The notes under the pieces: generated by a model | Seen by the model: the letters and a program-made list of their open reading frames with translations, nothing else | The model's database searches: none | Told to the model about the DNA's origin: nothing | Part shown: positions 1 to 5,909 of the stretch, one piece after another | Layout of the letters: each line of letters starts with the position of its first letter | How positions within the stretch are numbered: the stretch's first letter is position 1 | Program-made: the position numbers and the translations under genes | Source: Brevundimonas sp. UBA7635 | Lineage (GTDB): Bacteria > Pseudomonadota > Alphaproteobacteria > Caulobacterales > Caulobacteraceae | Reading direction: 5' to 3' | DNA: 6,028 nucleotides | Assembly (NCBI GenBank): GCA_002483865.1 | Contig: DLIT01000103.1 | Span: 15,184 to 21,211 of the forward strand

Positions 1-626
1 AGCAGCCGCTGGGACGCGGCATCCAGCGGCGAGGCTTCGGACAGGAACAGGCGTTCGATATTTCGCACAGACTGCAGAGGCTGGATGGTATCCTTGTCAC
101 CATCCTGACGGTTCATCTCCGGCTCCAGACGGTCCACGCGGGTCGTGGTGTCCCCGATGTCGCGATAGAACTGGCGCATGACATCCAGTCCGCCCATTTC
201 GCGGATCAGGATATTGGCCGCCGGGTTGTCGCTTTCCTCAACCGTGCCCTTCATCAGGGCTTTCAGGCTGAGGCTACGGCCCACGGCCTTTTCGGTGATG
301 GGAGCGTGATCGAGCATATCGGCGCGCGTGATCGGCACATGACGTTCGAGGTCCTCAAGCCCCTTCCGGGCGCGCACCATCATAGCTGCAGCCAGATACA
401 TCTTGAAGGTCGAGCAATAGACAAAGCGCTCTTGCCCGCGCCACTGGCCAAAGACACCATCGCTTGCCAAGGCAAAGCCCATGCGCCCCTTGTAGTGTGC
501 TTCCAGTTCGGTGAAATCGAGCGGGATTTCCCCGTCAGATCTGGCTTGGGTCGAAGGAACAGGGGCCTTGCAGGCTGCCATTGAAAGCGCCCCCGCCCCG
601 ACCAACAAAGCGCGCCTGTCCATCAT
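1..626 (-). CDS. Class A serine beta-lactamase, C-terminus cut off by the window edge
   Basis: Periplasmic enzyme that hydrolyses beta-lactams through an active-site serine. About 208 residues are visible. The class A signatures are in order: CSTFK with nucleophile Ser72 and Lys75 (Ambler 70 and 73), SDN at 132-134 (Ambler 130-132), and RLEPEMN at 166-172 with Glu168 as general base (Ambler 166). The KTG motif would lie beyond the window. Cys71 precedes the serine, as in many class A enzymes. The N-terminus has a twin arginine (R4 R5, then ALLV) followed by a hydrophobic stretch ending in MAAC, so a Tat-exported, possibly lipidated protein is plausible; the lipobox is weak because of Met at -3. 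Two tandem ATGs (626 and 623) are possible starts. A weak AGG lies 7-9 bases before the first. The start is 2 bases after the flbD stop, so translation is probably coupled to flbD. The substrate range cannot be told, and the intactness of the missing third is unknown. Confidence 0.93.
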   Translation of the reverse strand, partial: MMDRRALLVGAGALSMAACKAPVPSTQARSDGEIPLDFTELEAHYKGRMGFALASDGVFGQWRGQERFVYCSTFKMYLAAAMMVRARKGLEDLERHVPITRADMLDHAPITEKAVGRSLSLKALMKGTVEESDNPAANILIREMGGLDVMRQFYRDIGDTTTRVDRLEPEMNRQDGDKDTIQPLQSVRNIERLFLSEASPLDAASQRL

Positions 627-628
627 AC

Positions 629-2047
629 CTAACCTGCCGCCCCATAGGCGGCGGCAACACCCGACTGGGGGGCCGGGATCGGCGTGCCGGCGTCGGCATA
701 TTCGTTCAGCTTGTTGCGCAGGGTGCGGATCGAGATGCCCAGGATATTGGCCGCATGGGTGCGGTTGCCGAGGCAGTGGCTCAGGGTATCCAGGATGAGG
801 GTCTTTTCCATCTCGGCCACCGTCTGGCCGACAAAGCTGCGGGTCATGGCATCGGCCACCTGGGCCGCATGGCCCGCGATCCCGGCGTCATAGGGCGATG
901 CCGAAACTGCGACCGGCATCGAAGGCTCGATCCCGGCCACCAGCGGACGCCCGTCCGGCAGACGCAGGGCGTTCAGGTCGATCTCGGGTCCGGTCGCCAG
1001 AAGCACGGCGCGGTGCATGGTGTTTTCCAGCTCGCGCACATTGCCCGGCCAGCGATGCCCGGTCATGGCGCGGCGGGCCTCGGCAGATATCGGCCGGGGC
1101 GGCACCCCGTTCGCTGCGGCATACTTCTTCACGAAATGATCCGACAGGACGGCGATATCGCCCGGACGCTCGCGCAGCGATGGCAGGCGCAGGTTCACCA
1201 CGTTGAGACGATACAACAGGTCTTCGCGGAACGTGCCCTCGGCCACGGCCTTGGCCAGGTCGCGGTTCGAGGTGGCGATAATGCGGATATTGACCGCCAC
1301 CGGCTTGGAACCGCCCACCCGGTCGATCACCCGCTCCTGTATGGCGCGCAGCAGCTTGGCCTGGAGCCGGGCGTCCATCTCGCTGATTTCGTCGAGCAGA
1401 AGCGTGCCGCCGTCCGCTTCCTCGAACTTGCCGATCCGACGGGCGACGGCCCCGGTAAAGGCCCCCTTCTCGTGACCGAACAGCTCGGATTCCAGCAGAT
1501 TGTCGGGAATGGCGGCGCAGTTGACGCTGATGAAGGGCTTGTCAGCCCGCTTGGAGCCAGCGTGCAGGTGACGGGCCATCACCTCCTTACCAACGCCGCT
1601 TTCCCCGGTGATCAGGATCGATGCATCCGAACGAGCGACCTGGTCGGCGAGCGCGACCACAGCCTTCATCGCCGGATCGGCCGAGATCATCGGACGCTCT
1701 TCATCGGCCACCGCCGACAGGACAGCCGCGATCAGATCGGCCTCGGGCGGCAGGGGGATGAACTCCTTGGCCCCGGCGCGAATGGCGTCGGCAGCCTCGC
1801 GCGCATCGGCGTCCACGCCACAGGCCACGACCGGCACATGGATACGCTCGGCATCATTGGCGGCGATCAGGGCGGCAATGTCGATGCGGTAGTCGACCAT
1901 CAGCAGGTCGGCCCCCTGCCCGCGACGCAGTTGTTCGGTCGCCTGATCGGCGCGTTCGACGTGCTGGACCTTGGCACCATGCGCCATGGCCATCTTAACC
2001 GCCGTTGCCAGCTGTCCGCTGAGCCTGCCAACCACCAGAAGCCGCAT
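629..2047 (-). CDS. flbD: FlbD, sigma54-dependent flagellar transcription activator/repressor
   Basis: 472-residue NtrC-family regulator. Residues 1-115 look like a receiver domain: Asp52 (MVDYR) sits at the phospho-acceptor position and Lys94 (AGAKEF) at the conserved lysine, but the acidic pair after the first strand is missing (LLVVGRLS). The AAA+ domain (about 125-355) is complete: Walker A GESGVGKE at 148-155, sigma54-contacting GAFTGA at 195-200, Walker B GGTLLLDE at 213-220, FREDLLYRLN around 273-282, and WPGNVREL at 333-340. A Fis-type helix-turn-helix occupies about 427-450 (GNRTHAANILGIS). In Caulobacter FlbD activates class III/IV sigma54 flagellar promoters and represses fliF; its activity is controlled by FliX rather than by simple phosphorylation. 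Assignment as FlbD rather than another NtrC-type protein rests on the atypical receiver and on its place at the end of the fliF operon. The start ATG has a strong Shine-Dalgarno. Confidence 0.95.
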   Translation of the reverse strand: MRLLVVGRLSGQLATAVKMAMAHGAKVQHVERADQATEQLRRGQGADLLMVDYRIDIAALIAANDAERIHVPVVACGVDADAREAADAIRAGAKEFIPLPPEADLIAAVLSAVADEERPMISADPAMKAVVALADQVARSDASILITGESGVGKEVMARHLHAGSKRADKPFISVNCAAIPDNLLESELFGHEKGAFTGAVARRIGKFEEADGGTLLLDEISEMDARLQAKLLRAIQERVIDRVGGSKPVAVNIRIIATSNRDLAKAVAEGTFREDLLYRLNVVNLRLPSLRERPGDIAVLSDHFVKKYAAANGVPPRPISAEARRAMTGHRWPGNVRELENTMHRAVLLATGPEIDLNALRLPDGRPLVAGIEPSMPVAVSASPYDAGIAGHAAQVADAMTRSFVGQTVAEMEKTLILDTLSHCLGNRTHAANILGISIRTLRNKLNEYADAGTPIPAPQSGVAAAYGAAG

Positions 2048-2055
2048 GATCTTTT

Positions 2056-2060
2056 CCTCC
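2056..2060 (-). promoter_or_regulatory. Strong ribosome binding site of flbD
   Basis: GGAGG on the minus strand, followed by 8 bases (AAAAGATC) and the ATG at 2047. It is the only near-consensus Shine-Dalgarno in the operon. It sits in the only sizeable gap between operon genes (2048-2089), so flbD is probably translated independently of fliN, while the other cistrons rely on overlap or close spacing. Confidence 0.8.
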
Positions 2061-2089
2061 AGTATCCTTTGTCCGGGTCAGGTCGCCGC

Positions 2090-2422
2090 TCAGGCGCCCT
2101 TGTCCTCGGTCTTGATGATTTCCGTCATGGTCACGCCCAGGCGATCCTCGACAACGACGACCTCCCCACGCGCCACCAGACGGTTGTTGACGAAGATATC
2201 GATGGCCTCGCCGACCTTGCGGTCCAGTTCCAGCACACTGCCGCGGTTCAGTTTCAACAGCTGGGCCACCGACATATGCGCCTTGCCCAGGACCGCCGAG
2301 ATATTGACCGGCACATCGAAGACCGTGGCCAGATCGACGGCCGACTTGTCGCCTCCGTCGTCCGCCAGGTTGACCGCGGTCGACTCGCCGAACTCTTCCA
2401 GCGCAAGATCATCAGTAGCCAT
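2090..2422 (-). CDS. fliN: FliN, flagellar C-ring switch protein
   Basis: 110 residues. FliN forms the base of the cytoplasmic C-ring with FliM and FliG, and helps dock the FliH-FliI export ATPase complex. The SpoA (surface presentation of antigens) domain covers about 34-104. Clear family landmarks are VFDVPVNISAVLG (35-46), the LLKLNRGSVLELD stretch (55-67), GEAIDIFVNNRLVARGEVVV (71-90) and the end LGVTMTEII, closely resembling enteric FliN. The acidic N-terminal tail (MATDDLALEEFGE) is typically variable. The length is normal for a short FliN. The ATG shares one base with the stop of flbE (TGATG), with a GGAG-like Shine-Dalgarno inside the end of flbE, so translation is probably coupled. 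FliM is not in this window. Confidence 0.95.
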   Translation of the reverse strand: MATDDLALEEFGESTAVNLADDGGDKSAVDLATVFDVPVNISAVLGKAHMSVAQLLKLNRGSVLELDRKVGEAIDIFVNNRLVARGEVVVVEDRLGVTMTEIIKTEDKGA

Positions 2423-3096
2423 CAGAAGGCGCTCCGGTCGAGGGGTTCATTCTGGCCCGCGTGCGGGTCAGAACCATTGGCGATGTCCGATTCCAGCGCC
2501 TGCTTGACGGCGCTTTCGACACGCGCCGCGATGGCATCAGGATCGAACTCGGCCCGCCCATCGGCCCATTCCAGACAGAAGGCTGCCGATGGTGCACCTG
2601 GGTCATCGCGGAAGGCAATTACACCGGTATAGCCAATATCGGCACAGCGGCTTTCGATCTGCTGACGGGCCTCGTCATCCAGTCCGGCTGAGCGGACCAC
2701 CAGACGCGGCGCGCTTTCGATCTCCTGGCCCAGTTGGGCCAGGGCCACCTCTATCGGACGACGCGGATAGAGCTCGCAGGCCGCACCGGCAATCACCCGC
2801 GCAGCCGTCAGGGCGATATCGGCCGCTTCCTCGCGATGGGCATTGGCTACGGAGGTCAGTTCCCCCATGGCCTGGGCCACAGCCTGGGCCAGAGTGGACA
2901 GGGCATTGGCACGCAGGGCCTCGACCTCGTTCAAGGCCTGCTGGCGCGCTTCCAGACGGGCTTGGGCCAACAGGGCCTCGACCTCGGCGGGCGCATAGGA
3001 TCGCTTGGGAGCCTGCCAGGTCGACGGGCGCACGATATGGCCGGCCGCGTCGAACTCGGTGTCAAAGGCAAAGGGACGGGGTGTGGCCTGGCTCAT
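2422..3096 (-). CDS. flbE: FlbE, FliH-like regulator of the flagellar export ATPase
   Basis: 224 residues, soluble, with no signal or membrane segment. Residues 36-105 are Ala/Glu/Gln/Arg-rich and predicted mostly helical (coiled-coil-like), followed by an alpha/beta C-terminal domain about 110-205 that ends in an AFCLEWADGRAEFDPDAI pattern (172-189), typical of FliH/SctL proteins. FliH binds the ATPase FliI and links it to FliN and the export gate. Its position between fliG and fliN matches Caulobacter flbE, the name used here; elsewhere it would be called fliH. Older Caulobacter literature discussed FlbE as a possible kinase, but I see no histidine kinase motifs. The start is 1 base after the fliG stop, with no convincing Shine-Dalgarno, which suggests coupling. 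FliI and FliJ are not in the window. The sequence is divergent, so the family call rests partly on context. Confidence 0.85.
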   Translation of the reverse strand: MSQATPRPFAFDTEFDAAGHIVRPSTWQAPKRSYAPAEVEALLAQARLEARQQALNEVEALRANALSTLAQAVAQAMGELTSVANAHREEAADIALTAARVIAGAACELYPRRPIEVALAQLGQEIESAPRLVVRSAGLDDEARQQIESRCADIGYTGVIAFRDDPGAPSAAFCLEWADGRAEFDPDAIAARVESAVKQALESDIANGSDPHAGQNEPLDRSAF

Positions 3097-3097
3097 G

Positions 3098-4129
3098 TCA
3101 GTAGATCAACTCGTCGTCGCCGCCCTGACCGGCCAGCATGATCTCGCCGCGCGCCGCCAGGTCCTTGGCCACCTGGACCATGTTCATCTGGGCCAAATCC
3201 ACGTCCTTCAGGCGCACCGGCCCCATGGATTCCATATCTTCGCGCATGATCTTCGAGGCCCGCTCGGACATGTTCGAGAAGAACATTTCGCGCAGGTCAT
3301 CCGACGCCCCCTTGAGGGCCAGTGCCAGTTGATCCTTCTCAACCGCCCGCAGCAGGGTCTGCACCCCACCCGGATCCAGCCTCGACAGGTCCTCGAACAC
3401 GAACATCAGGGCGCGGATACGCTCGGCCGACTCGCGATTGCGCTCTTCCAGGGCACCGATGAAGCGGGCCTCGGTCTGACGGTCGAAGCTGTTGAAGATT
3501 TCCGCCATCGCCTCATGGCTGTCACGTTTGGAGGTGCGTGCCAGGTTGGACATGAACTCGGTCCGCAAGGTCTGCTCGATCTTGTCGAGGATGTCGCGCT
3601 GCACCGGCTCCATCCGCAGCATCCGCTGGACGCATTCCAGGGCAAAGTCCTCCGGCAGGGCGGTCAGCACGCGCGAGGCATGCTCGGCCTTGATCTTGGA
3701 CAGGACCACCGCGACCGTCTGGGGGTATTCGTTCTTGAGGTAGTTCGCCAGAACCGCCTCGTTAACATTGCCCAGCTTGTCCCACATGGTGCGACCGGCT
3801 GGCCCGCGGATCTCCTCCATCAGAGCTTCGACGCGATCAGGGGGCATGAAGGATGCCAGCAGACGCTGCGTCTGCTCATAAGAGCCCATCAGCGAGCCAT
3901 TGCCGCCAATGCCCGACACAAACTCAAGCAGGACGTCCTCAACCTGGGCGGCCGTGACCGTACCCAGCCCGGCCATGGCCTGCGAGACCTCCTTGACCTC
4001 TTCATCATCAAGCTGCTGCCACAGGGCCGTGTGTTCCTCGCCCAGGGACAGCAGGACCACCGCGGCCTTTTCCGGTCCGGTCAGTTTGCGAGGACCATCC
4101 TCAGGTTTTTTTGAAACCAGGCGGCTCAT
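3098..4129 (-). CDS. fliG: FliG, flagellar motor switch and torque protein
   Basis: 343 residues. FliG sits on the MS ring (via FliF) and carries the charged surface that interacts with the stator protein MotA. The N-terminal FliF-binding domain spans about 12-110 ([17 protein letters not shown]), the middle domain about 115-200 and the C-terminal domain about 205-340. The middle-domain EHPQ motif is EYPQ here (134-137). The MFxF hinge motif is MFVF (242-245). Aligned to E. coli, the torque-helix charges are kept: Lys273 (K264), Arg290 (R281), Glu297 (D288, conservative change), Asp298 (D289) and Arg306 (R297). The ATG overlaps the fliF stop as ATGA, so translation is probably coupled. Codons 6-8 contain an A7 run, unusual for this GC-rich gene. 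The length is normal for the family. Confidence 0.97.
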   Translation of the reverse strand: MSRLVSKKPEDGPRKLTGPEKAAVVLLSLGEEHTALWQQLDDEEVKEVSQAMAGLGTVTAAQVEDVLLEFVSGIGGNGSLMGSYEQTQRLLASFMPPDRVEALMEEIRGPAGRTMWDKLGNVNEAVLANYLKNEYPQTVAVVLSKIKAEHASRVLTALPEDFALECVQRMLRMEPVQRDILDKIEQTLRTEFMSNLARTSKRDSHEAMAEIFNSFDRQTEARFIGALEERNRESAERIRALMFVFEDLSRLDPGGVQTLLRAVEKDQLALALKGASDDLREMFFSNMSERASKIMREDMESMGPVRLKDVDLAQMNMVQVAKDLAARGEIMLAGQGGDDELIY

Positions 4130-5772
4130 GTCGTCTCGTGCACCCAGGACCGCAGGATGGCGGTGGATTCCTCAGGGTGCTGCTGGACGAAGTCCGCCAC
4201 CTTCTTGATCGAGGATGCCTTCACCTGCCCTTCGATGCGGGCAATATCGATGCGCTGATCCATGTCGGTCGGCGCGGCCAGCAGGCCCGCATTGCCAACC
4301 ACCTCGGTGTTGAGCTGGGTGACCGGAAGTCCGTCTGGCCCGACCACCCCGCTCTTCCCAGGCTGGGTCGCGGCGGAGGCTGTCTTCAGCAGCGGGCGCA
4401 GGACAAAGAAGATCAGCAGCAGGCCGGTGGCCAGCAGGACCGCCAGCTCGATGCCGCGCATGATGTCGTTCTTGTCGAACGAGAAGGCCGACATCAGACC
4501 CTCATCGCCGCCCGGCGCGCCCGCCGACAGGGCGTCGCGGTTGAAGCGGACGTTGATGACCTCGATCTTGTCGCCGCGCGCCTCGTCGATGCCGACGGCG
4601 GCAGCGACCAGGGCCTTGATCTGCTCGACCTCCTCAGCCGTGCGCGGCGCATAGGTCGGCTCGCCATTGCCATCGGCGGCGGGGGTGTAGCGACCGTCAA
4701 CCGCGACCGAAACCGACAGGCGCTTGACCTCGCCCGGCTCCTTGATGGTCGTCGTGGTGGTGTTGGAAATCTCGTAGTTGATGGTCTCGTTGTTCTCGGC
4801 CGAGGTCGAGCCCACCGGCGCGCCAGCATCCTCGCCGCCGGGAATATTGGCCGTGGCCGTGGTGGCCCCGCCGTTCATGCTGGTGTCCTGGGACTGCGAC
4901 CCGCCCGTGGTGGTCGAGCGCACGACCTGGCCATCGGGGTCAAAGCGCTGTTCCTGGGTGGTCGAACGGCTGTGGTCGATGTCTGCGGTGACCTGGACGC
5001 GGGCGGCCCCTGCGCCGACGACACCCTCGACGATGTCGCGGATGCGGGTCTGCAGTTGCACCTCGGTGCTGGCCTTGGCCGCTTCGGCGGTGGCCGAGGT
5101 AAAGCCGGATTCCTCGGACCCTGCTGCCAGGGTGCGGTTGGCCTGATCGGTCACCGTGACCTTGTCGGGCTTCAGGTTGGGCACGGACGAGGCGACCACA
5201 TTGCGGATCGCACGAACCTGCTCCGCTGACAGGTCACGGCCGGACAGCCCCACCACCACGGCGGCGGTCGGGTCGGACGTGGCCGTCTGGAACATCTCAC
5301 GGCGCGGCATGGTGATGTGGACGCGGGCGCTGGAAATGCCGCGCATCGACATAATGGTGCGCGCCAGCTCGCCCTGCAGGGCACGCTGCTCGTTCAGGTT
5401 CTGCTGGAACTCGGTCTGCCCCAGGACCGACTGGTTATCAAAGATTTCGTAGCCGACGCTGCCCGAGGTCACCAGGCCTTCGGTGGCCAGCATAAGGCGG
5501 GCGGTGCCCACCTCGTCACGGCTGACAAAGATGGTCGAGCCATCGCCGCGCGAGCTGTACTTGATGCCCGCCTGGTCCAGGGCAGCACCGATCTCGGCCG
5601 CCTCGGTCAGGTCCAGATTGGAATAGAGCAGGGCATCGGGGGCCGAGCCCACGCGCAGCATCAAGGCCACCAGGACGGCCGAGACGCCAGCTGCGACGCC
5701 CAGCACAGCGGCCAGACGCCCAATCCCGAACTTCTGCAACGCCGCAGTAAAGCCGCCCACGAACCCGCCCAT
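4126..5772 (-). CDS. fliF: FliF, flagellar MS-ring protein
   Basis: 548 residues from the ATG chosen here. FliF multimerises in the inner membrane as the MS ring, the base of the basal body and housing of the export gate. Transmembrane helix 1 is at about 18-40, the periplasmic YscJ/FliF ring-building domains at about 45-220 ([20 protein letters not shown] is a clear landmark), the beta-collar region at about 225-410 with a Thr/Ser/Gly-rich low-complexity insert around 280-345, transmembrane helix 2 at about 442-462 ([18 protein letters not shown]), and the cytoplasmic FliG-binding tail at about 505-548. The reading frame stays open to a TTG at 5778, two codons upstream, but the ATG at 5772 is preferred; neither has a good Shine-Dalgarno. 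First gene of the operon, preceded by a CtrA/FlbD-type control region. Confidence 0.97.
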   Translation of the reverse strand: MGGFVGGFTAALQKFGIGRLAAVLGVAAGVSAVLVALMLRVGSAPDALLYSNLDLTEAAEIGAALDQAGIKYSSRGDGSTIFVSRDEVGTARLMLATEGLVTSGSVGYEIFDNQSVLGQTEFQQNLNEQRALQGELARTIMSMRGISSARVHITMPRREMFQTATSDPTAAVVVGLSGRDLSAEQVRAIRNVVASSVPNLKPDKVTVTDQANRTLAAGSEESGFTSATAEAAKASTEVQLQTRIRDIVEGVVGAGAARVQVTADIDHSRSTTQEQRFDPDGQVVRSTTTGGSQSQDTSMNGGATTATANIPGGEDAGAPVGSTSAENNETINYEISNTTTTTIKEPGEVKRLSVSVAVDGRYTPAADGNGEPTYAPRTAEEVEQIKALVAAAVGIDEARGDKIEVINVRFNRDALSAGAPGGDEGLMSAFSFDKNDIMRGIELAVLLATGLLLIFFVLRPLLKTASAATQPGKSGVVGPDGLPVTQLNTEVVGNAGLLAAPTDMDQRIDIARIEGQVKASSIKKVADFVQQHPEESTAILRSWVHETT

Positions 5773-5780
5773 TACCAAAC

Positions 5781-5797
5781 GGGGACGATCTGTCCCC
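5781..5797 (-). repeat. Leader hairpin in the fliF 5' region
   Basis: Perfect inverted repeat: GGGGAC, a 5-base loop and GTCCCC. The stem is 6 bp with five G-C pairs. It ends 8 bases before the fliF ATG, occupying the place where a Shine-Dalgarno would be. If transcription starts near 5790-5797, it would be at the very 5' end of the mRNA. There is no U-run after it, so it is not a typical terminator. Alternatively it is a DNA operator. Confidence 0.6.
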
Positions 5798-5803
5798 GCT
5801 AGG
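5798..5803 (-). promoter_or_regulatory. Candidate -10 element of the fliF promoter
   Basis: CCTAGC on the minus strand (within TGCCTAGC) partly resembles the Caulobacter housekeeping -10 (GCTANAWC-like, from memory). It is about 19 bases from the TTTACC of the CtrA-like box, which would serve as the -35 region. A start site near 5788-5794 would follow. The match is weak and the call rests on spacing. Confidence 0.35.
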
Positions 5804-5814
5804 CAGAAGTTGCC
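5802..5814 (-). promoter_or_regulatory. Probable FlbD operator (ftr-like element) in the fliF promoter
   Basis: Palindrome GGCA-N5-TGCC (minus strand GGCAACTTCTGCC), inside CGGCAACTTCTGCC. It resembles the ftr elements bound by FlbD in Caulobacter flagellar promoters, as far as I recall their GGCA/TGCC core. It lies between the CtrA-like box and the fliF start, over the likely -10, where binding would repress. In Caulobacter FlbD represses fliF through a site in its promoter. flbD is the fifth gene of this same operon, so negative autoregulation is implied. Confidence 0.65.
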
Positions 5815-5824
5815 GCCTGGATGG

Positions 5825-5850
5825 TAAACGCCGCGTTAAGGCGCCCTAAA
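5825..5850 (-). promoter_or_regulatory. CtrA-type binding region of the fliF promoter, three half-sites
   Basis: On the minus strand the order is TTTA (5850-5847), 7 bases, TTAA (5839-5836), 7 bases, TTTA (5828-5825) followed by CCAT. The CtrA consensus is TTAA-N7-TTAA, with extended half-site TTAACCAT. The downstream pair matches with one mismatch, and its last half-site reads TTTACCAT. The downstream half-site falls at the -35 position relative to the proposed -10. CtrA control of fliF is known in Caulobacter, which supports the reading. Confidence 0.7.
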
Positions 5851-5857
5851 GATTAGG
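5845..5857. repeat. 13-base inverted repeat upstream of the CtrA-like box
   Basis: CCTAA, three bases, TTAGG on the minus strand (CCTAAAGATTAGG on the plus strand). It is a perfect 5-bp dyad and overlaps the outermost TTTA half-site. It could be a separate operator or chance; nothing known to me matches it. Confidence 0.35.
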
Positions 5858-5864
5858 AGAATCG

Positions 5865-5882
5865 CGCTTACTCCTGTGAGCG
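5865..5882. repeat. 18-base near-palindrome between the upstream gene and the fliF promoter
   Basis: On the plus strand CGCTTAC, loop TCCT, then GTGAGCG: a 7-bp stem with one T-G wobble. As RNA it forms a full stem only from the plus strand; the minus-strand transcript has a C-A mismatch. No U-tract follows on either strand, so it is not a convincing terminator. It may be a protein-binding dyad. Confidence 0.35.
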
Positions 5883-5909
5883 GTGCAAGAGGGGGCCTGC
5901 GGGGCGGCT

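Noticed and set aside
627..700. Terminator or promoter between flbD and the beta-lactamase gene
   Set aside because: Only 2 bases separate the genes, and I see no stem with a U-run or a convincing -35/-10 pair in the end of flbD.
581..2632. Very long plus-strand open frame (683 codons) opposite flbD, fliN and flbE
   Set aside because: It lies antisense to three genes with clear family motifs, has a low-complexity His/Arg/Gly-rich composition with no recognisable domain, and is expected from GC3-rich codons on the other strand.
3005..5229. Two long plus-strand open frames (about 370 codons each) opposite fliG and fliF
   Set aside because: Same explanation: mirror frames of strongly biased genes, with unnatural composition and no domain or ribosome binding site.
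5773..5778. TTG at 5778 as the fliF start
   Set aside because: It adds only two residues. An ATG follows at 5772 and neither has a better Shine-Dalgarno, so the ATG is preferred.
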